From: Paralvinella palmiformis
Taxonomy: Eukaryota; Annelida; Polychaeta; Terebellida; Alvinellidae
DNA length: 64,000 nucleotides
Direction of reading: 5' to 3'
Assembly: GCA_025642065.1 (NCBI GenBank)
Contig: JAODUP010000660.1
Coordinates: forward strand, 219,001 to 283,000
Every line of letters starts with the position of its first letter. Within the stretch, counting starts at the first letter, position 1. Under the pieces are notes generated by a model, which was given only the letters and a program-made list of their open reading frames with translations, did no database searches and was not told where the DNA came from. Below are positions 54,669-64,000 of this stretch, piece by piece. The position numbers and the translations under genes are program-made.

Positions 54669-55935
54669 GTAGGTAAATTATACTGAAGAAATTATATTTA
54701 TACTCAGCATGCCTCTCACCATCAATAGTTTTTGTCTGAACTCAGTATAGAATTGCATAGGCCTGCTAGAATTTTGTCAATTTATGTTGTATTTTAATAA
54801 AGACATGACCATTTGTGTAAAGAACAAAATGATCTTGTATGTCTTAATTTTTATATGTAGATGGACTAGGTATAGATTGCTTCCGATTGAGAATTGGTCA
54901 ATGATGTTGGCAATTTGTTGGGTTTTAAGGATAAAGTCCCATACCAGTGTCTTTTATTGGTTACGGGAATTATTAAAATTTCATATTGTGACATTCTAAC
55001 CCAATTTGATAATGCAATAGAGAAATGTTTGCAGGGTTAGCTGTGAAATTGCTTACTACTGAAGTCCAAGATTGGCTGCAGTATTGTTCAGTCAGATTTG
55101 GAACTATTTGTTTTAAATGTACTACTTACTCACTAGCAACATGTTTTGTTTTGAATTAACAAGATTTTCTTTTATCGGCAGTAGTAAATATTTTTTTCAG
55201 AGAATTACTAATGCTAGGCCTTTCACCATATATTAAAGTCAAGTGATGGGCCTGTTAGACATTTAAGTACACTGTATGTGATCTTATTTGTGTTGCATAG
55301 TAAAATGGGCACTGTAAAATAAATAAGAGCTTACACTATTGCCATATATTTTATTTTACAATGGTAAGTTAATACTAATTTGGTAAATATTAGCAGACAG
55401 AACATAATATATTATTCAAGATATTTTGCCTTAAGCTGTTTTTATATTTTATAACCATTGTTATTTACTGAAATATCATTAGTATTCAATAAATCATGAT
55501 TGGATTTTATTGGTTAGAAACATGTTTTTGACATGATGGTGTTGAAAACCCACCCAAAATAACGTTTTAACATAAAAAACTGTCTAAAACTGACAAAACC
55601 CTTTTTGAAATGAAGGATATTCTGTTTTAAGATGTAATGTGGGCTTGTGTATTAAAATCTAAAGCTTTGTTTTTAACATGTGTATGCTTCTTCTTACAAA
55701 CAACACAAATTAAAGATATGAAATCAACTATTTATTATAATAATAATAATAGTATTTTATACAATACCTATTAAACATGAATTACATTAAGGTGCTTTAC
55801 ATTTAAAACATAATTAAACTATGTTCAGAGCTCATATAGCACAAACATATTTTATACATAAATACACTGGTTTATATTTATTTATTATAAATAGGCTAAT
55901 TTAAATAAATGGGTTTTAAAAACCTTACAAAATAT
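54669..55935. other. No recognisable exon
   Basis: Downstream of the last visible THAP-gene exon; AT-rich. A short ATAATAATAATAGTATTTTA fragment at 55737-55790 resembles repeat tails. Confidence 0.4.
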
Positions 55936-58900
55936 TTATTTACTTGCTGCAAGTGTAATATGATTTGGCAACTTATTCCACAGCCTGGGAGCTGATGGTT
56001 GGACAGATTTCTCTCTGTATATTGCTGTGTGGCTTTTTGGTACAGTCAAAAGTGAACAGGACTCAGATTGAAGCATTCTTACTGGTATATACTTTTGAAG
56101 TGGTGTTCCAATCTGTACTTTGAATGTATGAAACAGCATCTTATACATTGATCTAAAATGTAGAGGAAGCCAATATAGGTGGATCAAAATAGCGTTATAT
56201 TTGTTCCCTTTTATAGGTGTGTGTAACCAGATGTGCAGCACAGTTCTGCACTCATTGTAGGCAATTTGTCAGAGAGAGAGGGCTATTACCAGTATATAAC
56301 AATGCATTGTCACAGTTCAGTCAAGAAAGTATAAGGGCTTGGACTAAAGTCTTGCATGTCTCTGGATTTATGTACTTACAAATAACTCATATATTTCTTA
56401 TTTGATAATAACATTCATGGGGTATAATCCAATAAAAGCCTATTTTGTTCACAGACATGGAATAATTTATATAACTGGATCCTACCTTAATGCAAAGATT
56501 CTGTTTTCTTGACATGTTTCTTGAATTCACTCTCATCCTTATTCAATTTCAACATTTTGTTGTTCATTTAAATACTTATGTCTGCAATACAAGTTTCAAT
56601 TGAAGATGAAATATTATCTCTTTTATCATATGGTTTTAAAGTCATGTATACTTGCATGTCATTGTCATAACAATTATATTTAATCCAATACCATTTAATA
56701 ATTTCATCAGCTGGTTTAATATACATACAATAATTCTTTGGTCTTAAAACGGATCCCTGTGGTACAGCAAAATGAAGACCTACATTTGGTGATCTTTTAT
56801 CCACCACTTAAAAACATTGAGTTCTGTCAGTGAGGTATGACTTTAGCCAAGTTAAGGCCTTTTCTCCTAATTCCAAAGCAAAATTCTAAATACTTCAGTA
56901 ATACTGAATGATCTTGTGCATCAAAAACTACACATAAATCAAGCATAATTACTACAGTCATGGATCCATCAAGAACTTCAGCGATGTCACTCTGCACTTT
57001 CTCATGCCATTTAGCCTGCCACGTGCACAAAAATGGCCATAAATCATCAATCAATCTGTGCACTTTCAAGAGAGCAGTTTCCGTTGATTGACCTCTACAA
57101 TAAGCAGACTGATAACTGTCATTTAGGTCATTGTGCTGTACTATACACTTTGCTACTACCTTTTCAATAACTTTGGAGATGAAAGGAAGGTTAGAAATAG
57201 GATGAACATTCTTAATATCTTCCTTAGCCAACCCAGATCTCTTAAGCAGATGGGTTATGGTGGCTCATTTAAAAAACGATTGAATCCCTGACTCAGTCAC
57301 TGACCTATTAATAATACCTGTTATCAGTGGCAGAAATTGATATATACATTTTTTTCAAAAGACAACTGAAAAGTGGATCCACTCCAAGTCACACGACTTG
57401 TTCGGAGACTTTGTAATTATCTTCTTGTACTCACCTGTAGAAGCTGGTCAATACATTTCGAACAGTTTCCCATTAAACATAATATCCATTATCCTTTTAA
57501 AAGTCAATTAATCAGCACTTTGATCTGGGCTGTTTAATGTGTGAGTGATCGTTTACACATTTTGACATCATTTATGATATTTGTGAGCATAGCTGTACTA
57601 GTCTTGAAAATTTGAAATGAAGGTGGACTATCCCTTTAATTGTAACCGTATCTATATTTATAGTACAGCCAATGTTTTCAAATTAGGTATATTTCTCCCC
57701 TGTGTCTGACTACCCAAACTTGACAGCTAGTCTCGATATGTAGAGTATACCAATATCACCTCCTGCCACTTTTATGAGGAATATGGTTATTAAACTCATG
57801 ACATGCAGAAACCAACTCATTCGTGGTGAGTCGATCAGTATCAATTCCGAGCCACATTCGTTTCAATAAGAGCTAATATATCAATACCTTGCGATACAAC
57901 ATAATTACCGATAGGTATAGCTTTATTACTCCGAAGGATTGAACATTCACTGATTCAAACAACATACTGACAAAAGAGCCTCAACCGTCTGATCATCATT
58001 TAATGAATCTATGACATACAGGTTATGGAAATTAATATTCCTTGGTAAATCCCTAATTTGTCTACGACAAGGGCGCACAATAACCTTAACAGATTTAGAT
58101 CTAAAATGGGGAGATGTATTAAAAAATAAATTAACATTAAACACAGCCTTCGTCGGCTCACTGCCATTTGCATAAATAAGATTGCTACTGTTTACACCAG
58201 TTTTATTGTGATAAGCACTTACCTTGTGCCTGGCAGCAGGTAATCTAACAGATTTAATATGCCTAATTTCCCGTCTTGTAAACGCCAAGGTGGCGAAACG
58301 GTGGCTTTCTCATTATAATCACGCTTAGACTCCGTCGGTTTTCAAGAGCTTGACTCCACACAGGTATTAGCAGCAGTCACGATTGAATACCCACAAAAAC
58401 TTTCTAGCATCTTACAGAAGCTCTCTGGTGTTTCTCTTCGAGTTGTTCCTCAATTTTCTCCTCACATCACCCGAGATATGAGTCGGCAGTTCTGTGTCTC
58501 TTGATGGTACTTGTGTTAGACCATTACTGTTGAATTGACCTTGAGCTCATCGGTGAAGATCACCGGAGATCAGTCCTACTACCTTGTACAGTCTCGGTGT
58601 TCATTGCAGAACTTTGGCACACAAAGATCGATGTAGATAGATGAGTGGGGGTCTTCTTATGTGGTACGAAAGTGGCGAGAAACATTCACTTCATTTCCCC
58701 TTCAGTCACCTCTGAAGCTGCCAAGATGTCAGTCTTCTCTGCTGCTAACTTATCCGGATCTTGCGCTTGATATTGGTGGCCGTCCGGTCCGTGGGAGATC
58801 CTTGTATTCTCCAAGCAGCTGATGGTACCCTCCACAGCGCTGCACAGCAAGACCATCTTAGATTGCTCCATCCCTGCTGGCTTATCACGAAACGGATCAC
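55936..58900 (-). mobile_element. LINE (CR1/L2-type), long decayed copy
   Basis: Minus strand, 5' to 3': leader region about 58900-58300; ORF2 start at 58288 (MAFTRREIRHIKSVRLPAAR); endonuclease traces (ILALIETN at about 57870, GDIGILYISRL at about 57745); RT from about 57231 (HPISNLPFISKVIEK, YQSAYCRGQSTETALLKV, VVIMLDLCVVFDAQDHSVLL); VPQGSVL at about 56760; and the C-terminal SAPRLWNKLPNHI at 55936-56000. Many stops and frameshifts. The order and near completeness indicate a single insertion. A plus-strand SINE fragment sits inside the RT. Confidence 0.85.
57002..57058 (+). mobile_element. 5'-truncated SINE family A copy in the LINE RT
   Basis: CATTTAGCCTGCCACGTGCA, then CAAAAATGGCC and ATCAATCA. 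Flanked by a 9-bp repeat tgcactttc (56993-57001 and 57059-57067). Insertion plus duplication is 66 bp, exactly 22 codons, so the RT frame stays open through it. Confidence 0.8.
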
Positions 58901-59017
58901 TGTGTCTTTAGTTGCCAAGTACGACAAATATTGCATTTTCATAATATAAGGGTATTTATTTAAAACCCGTTCTCATGCTGTTTGGCCGCCATTTATATAT
59001 GTATATGTATATATTAC

Positions 59018-60470
59018 AGGGCTCGATATTTTTTGGCCACTTGTCATGTAGGACAAGTCACACTTCATTTTTGCTTGTCCGGGAAACAAATCAGTTGTCA
59101 GACAGCTACAAAATTTCCAGAACATTTCATCGATTGCCACTTAGCAATAAAATTTTGTTTCCTTTTCGCTTCATATGCCTTTTGTGACATAGACCGTCCA
59201 TTTGCAGTTTTCTTTTCTGGAATTATGAAGCTGAATTTCGACAACGGCATCTTGAGTAATTTGCGTGATTTGAGTGATTACTAAATCGTACTATGAAATA
59301 GCAACTGAGTCTTGTCATTTAGCCGGTTGTTACTGGTATCGGCGCAGTAAAACATGCTAAGAACTCGGGGCCAAGTAAAATTAGTGAAATTTAAATCCAC
59401 TAGCCCAACCAAATTTCGTACTAGCCCAACACATTTCTTACTACAACAAAAATTTACTAGGTATTAAAACCATATTTTTTAAAAAGTCAGAACAAAACTT
59501 TGCTGAAATCGACAGAGAACACCAGATCGTAAATCTGTGTGTGATTTATATTTTACAGCCAGTTTTGTGTACATGGTAGGCCAAATAGGGCGAGTGACCT
59601 CCAAAGGTAATGAAGTGAAGTCAAACATGAAAATCAGCTATGCCTACGCCGAGATTTGAACTCAGGTCTGAGATCCAACGAGCTACCAATTAGATCACGA
59701 AGGCGATAAAAATAATAAATATGTGTTTGTGGTTTTATTGATCCAGACTTTTAACACAGTACAAGTATATAATAATCAACAGTTCATAGTTCATCCAGTA
59801 ATAAATTATTGGCCAGGTCCACAATCTGACCATGTATTTTCTTCTTGTGGCTGTTGAGGTGATAAGAGAAGCCCATTGTTGTTTAAATATAAAATAAAGC
59901 ACAAAATAGCAAACAAAGACAGTAATAATTCATACGCAGAGGACCAATGAAGAAATTCAATTAAGTTACCAAAAACTGTATATAATTCCTTCAGCAAAGT
60001 ATGAAAACAGTTAATATGGAGTTTATCTTTATGTCATAATATTAACATAAAATAGAAGAAGAAAAAACTGATCAAACAAATGAACAGGAAAGGGACATAA
60101 ATCCACCATATAAACATGACCATGTGTTTTTGTTTACTGTAAAGAAAGACAACTGGCCAATCAGGAGATAGTATTTGAGTCACGTGACCATCATACTGCC
60201 AATGGCTATTTACCAGCTCAGCTCACCAAATTCTCTCCCATCCTTCAAGGATGGTTCTTATATTCAGTAAATATTTAGAAATATGACATCTGAAATGGTT
60301 ACAACAGGAGATGTTAGCATTATTTCAGATCTGGAAACTATGGGCTGATAAATATTTCTTGTTTATCATGACCTATTTTCTGCTGAAAATCGGTCCAAAA
60401 TCCAGCCTATAACCGGGAAATGTTTTTAAGCGACCGTTGGTGAGGTATGACCGCGGGTGTTTTAAAATAT
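59018..60470 (+). repeat. Dispersed repeat X, copy 2 (interrupted)
   Basis: Starts CAGGGCTCGATATTTTTTGG. 59370-59462 shares GTGAAATTTAAATCC, CCAACCAAATTTC and TACTAGCC blocks with 28280-28340, and 60088-60470 parallels 28345-28745. Between them lie a SINE (59545-59712) and about 370 bp not present in copy 1. Confidence 0.65.
59545..59712 (-). mobile_element. SINE family A, diverged, nearly full length
   Basis: Minus-strand head CGCCTTCGTGATCTAATTGG, box B-like GAGTTCAAATCTCGG, and body ACTTCACTTCATTACCTTTG and CACAAAACTGGCTG. Older than the copies at 2.8 and 4.8 kb. Confidence 0.75.
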
Positions 60471-60630
60471 GATGCTTTTACCCCTGCGAAGAGCTCCAAA
60501 ACAGCGCGAAATCATACAGAAAACGTATTTTCGATGGTTCTTACTAATCTTAGTCACTAAAAACCATCGAACATACAACTTGACACGGGGACAACCAAGC
60601 ATGTGGTTTAATGAACAACCGTTAATGTCG

Positions 60631-60634
60631 AACC

Positions 60635-60686
<52 letters not shown>
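60631..60686. repeat. (CT)n/(AT)n microsatellite
   Basis: CT repeat followed by AT repeat, about 20 bp from the TIR element at 60707. Confidence 0.9.
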
Positions 60687-60706
60687 GTGGTGATATGTAT
60701 GTAGTT

Positions 60707-61838
60707 CAGACATGGGGTCAATTCCATTGTGTCAATTCCAATTCCACTCAATTCCATTTGGTCAATTCCAATCCACATCAAATTTATCAAATTCAATTCC
60801 AATTCCGACTCTTTTTGCGTAATACTTTTTACCATGAGTAGGTGGAAATTCCGAGTACCTACTTGGAATACCTACTCCGAGTAGTTTATATTTCAAGTAG
60901 GATTGTTATGGAAGAAATAATTATGAATTAAAAAATAAATGGTAAATTAAATTGTGGATTGTTTTGTACGTTCTAAACGTTGAACGGGGGTAAATTCCTA
61001 AATACCAATATCTCTATATAGATTACAGGCATGCTATGTGGTAGTGTCACCGTGTTGTGGGTGGAGCCCATGGTATCTATAGACTTTTAATTAGTTGAAT
61101 GCTCACGTGCAGTACCACAGTCAGTGTGCATATCTGTTATATATATATATATTTATGTAAGGAACCAAAGTTCTGGATCAATTTGCTTCCAGTATATTGG
61201 TAACTCCACATGTAAGTGTTAACGTTGTAAAAAAATAGCGCTTGCCTAACCACAAGGCGCTTTTAGCTAAAGAGATATTTGATTCATATGAAACGAATGT
61301 TTTTGCTTAGTTCTGTCCAGCAGGGGACAGATCCTGTATTTATTTTCACTGACATGTGGTAAGTTTACAAAAGATTTCAGATGATTATTAAAACAGTTAG
61401 GTCTGGTGACAGGCTATAGCAGTCACAGTTTTAGGAGAGGAATGGCAATTTTGGCTCCAGATTGGCAGTCCCGGTGAGATGATAAAATTAATTAATTCCC
61501 AAATAGCAATAGATATGTTACGTGGTGGTGTCATAGTGTTGGGGGCGGAGTCCACTGTATCCAGACCATTTTAATTGGTTAAATGCTCACTTGGGCTGCC
61601 ACGGTCAGTGTGCGTATCTGATATAGTATATATATATAAATATAAGGAACCAAAGTTATGGTTCGAGTATATTGCTAACAGCACATGTAAGTGTTAACAT
61701 TATAAAAATAGTAAATTAATTTCTGGATTAATTTTGTTTTGTAGGAAACTTCAATTCCAATTCAAGAATTATCAATTTTTTAAATAATCAATTCCTGAAT
61801 TGACCATCAATTGCGGAATTGAAGTGACCCCATGTCTG
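60707..61838. mobile_element. TIR element of the AATTCC-rich family, copy 2
   Basis: Perfect 14-bp terminal inverted repeat CAGACATGGGGTCA / TGACCCCATGTCTG. Dense TCAATTCCAATTCC motifs at both ends. The central part is duplicated: about 61010-61250 and about 61490-61730 share GTGGTAGTGTCA-like, GGTTAAATGCTCAC-like, AAGGAACCAAAGTT and CACATGTAAGTGTTAAC blocks. Inverted relative to copy 1. Non-coding. Confidence 0.8.
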
Positions 61839-61854
61839 CTATGAAGTGATGATT

Positions 61855-63250
61855 ACTGCACAGCGCGTTTTTGCAGTGATAAAGATAATCTTTCCATTAC
61901 AGCCATGACATCAGTTAGAAAATCTGTCATCAGCAGAAACTGAACATTGCCAATATAATCCATCAAACCATGCATCAATGCTCGTCCTTCTGTTCCTCGT
62001 TCCACCCCAACACCAGCAAGGGTTGCAAGCACATAACAGTAATTTTCTGCCATAGCTGTGAAGAATATCTGTAAAGAATATCTGGACAAGCTTATGCCCC
62101 CTCTCATTTGTGGCAGATTTCGCCAATTCCAAAGCTCTTTTTAACTTTGGTGAATATTTCAGACCTTTGATTCAAAATAGATAGATATTTCTGTAAATAT
62201 GGAACTTTCTTAGCAGCTTTTTGGCAAGCTAGCTGCAGCCTATGAGCCATGCAATGGGTGGCAATGATATATGACTTAACTGATTTGAATCTAGTTGCCA
62301 CACCTCTGTGCACACCCATCATGACACTGGCCCACCTGTGGCAATGCCTATCATATTCTGCTGATACACATGTCCAGCACCCTGCAGAACTCTTCCTATT
62401 CCCTCAAATACCTCATCCGACGTTGTTGCCTGCAGCTCTTGCACTCCAATAAATTTGGGAATAACTACCTTGGCTGTTCACGTATCTGATGAATACAATG
62501 ACAAATGATGCATTTTATATATCTGTGGATTTGTCAGCTTCAATAACAAAGTACTTAAAGGAGATCTTATGAGATCTTCTTTGAATTCCTCCTTGACAAC
62601 ACGGACCATGGTTGCATACATTTCATCACGTGAAGAGTGATGCTGATAGTGGGTGGTAGAAGCAGTTTTTAGCTTTTCCGCATCATTAAACAACTGCATT
62701 TTAATTAATGTTTCGTTTTTGCTTCACGGAATGGTTTCTTTTGCCATTGTAAGAAGAGTAACAATCTGAGGTATAATTGCTGCTTCAGCACTATTGTAGG
62801 AGTTTGATTGGGCCTTCTTGAAATCATGCTGCAGTTGAATAGAGCTTGATGCATTCTTATGGCTCCTTGATATTGTGTGTTTGGTAAAGTCATCCTTCTT
62901 TGGGAGTACACCCGGTTTACCCTTTGCAAAAATATGGCTTTCTTTATTCCCATGACAAACAGTACAATAACAGTTTTGTTGGAGTTTTCATATTTGAGCC
63001 ATGTGAATGTCACAAACCATTCAGCTTTTATGTCTCTTCGAGGTGCTGACAGAGTTTCATCATGGGAGGTTGGAGGGGCTGGGTGAGTGTCATCATGGGA
63101 GGTTGGAAGGGCTGGGTGAGTGTCAGCATGAGAGGTTGGATGGGGCTGGGTGAGTGTCATCATGAGAGGTTGGATGGGGCTGGGTAAGTGTCACTAGATG
63201 AGACCAGAGAGCTCCTACAACGTGGCTGAGACTTTTGGTTAAGGAATGCT
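61855..63250 (-). pseudogene. hAT-like transposase relic (KIAA1586/ZNF862 type)
   Basis: Minus-strand pieces in several frames: an N-terminal SPSLPKQAKISAF, a zinc finger-like CTVCHGNKESHIFAKG, KHTISRSHKNA, ATMVRVVKEEF, then CMAHRLQLACQKAAKKVPYL. The last is the C.AHRL.LA motif of hAT-derived proteins such as KIAA1586 and ZNF862. It continues to ATNERGHKLVQIFF and stops near the TIR element. Multiple stops and frameshifts. A 33-34-bp tandem repeat lies in the N-terminal part. Confidence 0.7.
63053..63193. repeat. 33-34-bp tandem repeat, about 4 copies
   Basis: Unit GTGTCATCATGGGAGGTTGG then AGGGGCTGGGTGA. On the minus strand it reads HDDTHPAPPTS repeats inside the hAT-like relic. Two units have an extra base. 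Confidence 0.9.
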
Positions 63251-63396
63251 GATATTTTTGCTTGTTTTGGCAGACTTGGAGATTCTGTAGCAGATGGATG
63301 TTTCATATATTTGCTTATCGTAGACTGTACTACTGGGACAATGTGATTTGGTTAAAAAAATAATGCCAAGTTGTCAAGTGTACCATCTCATGTCCA

Positions 63397-63806
63397 CTAT
63401 ATCATTAAGTTTCGGACATAATGTACTGGTGACAGTTTGACTCTCAGGATCTTTGACATGGCTGATTTTTTCGAAGGTGTTATGATTCTGTGGTACAATG
63501 TTCTTAACACATATGGTACATCAGTAAATAGGAACACGATTTCTTTGCCAAGAATTGTACCCAAGGCCATTACGTGAACAACACTACACCATCTATTGCT
63601 AATGTTACATTTTTGTATTTCACATGTCCAATAATTAATCAGTGATTGTTTATTTTCCATGAGTGTGTCTTCGTGTAGTACAGTGTGAAGTACAACATCT
63701 ATTGGTGCGCCAGGATAAACTTTCATTGCATCGTAGTATGCCTTACTGTTCTTTTGCAGTTCCAATGCATCACCTCTGCGTAGCAGGAGAGCCAGTGTCT
63801 CATCAC
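63397..63806 (-). CDS. OTU/vertnin-like domain exon, partial
   Basis: Minus-strand open reading after a good acceptor (TTTTTCTGGTCCAG, 63807-63820): GDETLALLLRRGDALELQ, MKVYPGAPIDVVLHTVLHED, then RWCSVVHVMALGTILGKEIV and YHRIITP. The spacing of W..V..MALG..L...I....P and the R.I.P block resembles the OTU-like region of vertnin and of many invertebrate transposon-linked proteins. A stop follows at 63397-63399. Beyond it, broken frames give NHIVPVV, the usual last strand of that fold. The 5' exons would lie outside the window. It may belong with the hAT-like relic next to it. Function not proven. Confidence 0.4.
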
Positions 63807-64000
63807 CTGGACCAGAAAAATCAATGAATGGTTCTAGGTAGAATTACATATGTAATTAATGTTTGTTATCAACAGTTCTTATTATAAAAACGTCAAGATA
63901 ATTGTCATTTAGTATGCACTAGTAAGAATTTGCATCAGAACAAATACAAAACTAAGCAAATCCACTATGACGTATATTACAATGTATGTTTAGTATAGAG

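Noticed and set aside
56217..56405. Plus-strand ORF as a further THAP-gene exon
   Set aside because: A phase-compatible acceptor exists (TTTTATAG before 56217), but in that phase a stop follows after 13 residues and the segment is antisense LINE.

Overview
The window is nuclear DNA of an intron-rich, AT-rich invertebrate animal. The genes are split by GT..AG introns, and the gaps are filled with non-LTR retrotransposon relics, tRNA-derived SINEs, cut-and-paste transposon relics and long (TA)n microsatellites. A mollusc or another lophotrochozoan fits best, because of the 2A-like LINE leader, THAP proteins of an invertebrate type and the SINE style. This is inference from the sequence and I could not name a species.

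Four genes can be assembled exon by exon with consistent splice phases. They are an MKRN2OS-like gene (5517-6778, +), a ZCWPW1-like gene with CW and PWWP domains (9409 to about 19016, -), the 7SK capping methyltransferase MEPCE (19570-22253, +) and a GLT8D1-type family 8 glycosyltransferase (24845-41762, -; first coding exon not found). A fifth gene starts with a THAP zinc finger split over exons at 50076-54668 (+) and is incomplete. An OTU/vertnin-like exon lies at the right edge (63397-63806, -).

Layout: 1-5.1 kb is repeat-rich (a LINE carrying a 2A-like motif, three SINE copies, an L1-type ORF1 relic). 5.5-9 kb holds MKRN2OS, tail-to-tail with ZCWPW1. ZCWPW1 and MEPCE are head-to-head across about 550 bp, the arrangement I know from human 7q22.1. 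From 24.8 to 41.8 kb GLT8D1 is spread over large introns holding nested LINEs, a Myb/SANT-like relic, a Gypsy protease relic, a 42-bp minisatellite, a THAP relic and a TIR element. 42-50 kb is mostly non-coding with relics. 50-54.7 kb holds the THAP gene, with hAT relics in its first intron. 55.9-58.9 kb is one decayed LINE. 59-64 kb is a pile of hAT-like and TIR elements.

The genes do not form one pathway. ZCWPW1 is a meiotic reader of histone methylation, MEPCE caps 7SK RNA, GLT8D1 is a Golgi-type glycosyltransferase and MKRN2OS has no assigned function. The points most worth checking are the conserved ZCWPW1/MEPCE divergent pair, the SINE family whose copies have intact target-site duplications, the AATTCC-rich TIR element family, and nested insertions that give a relative order of events.
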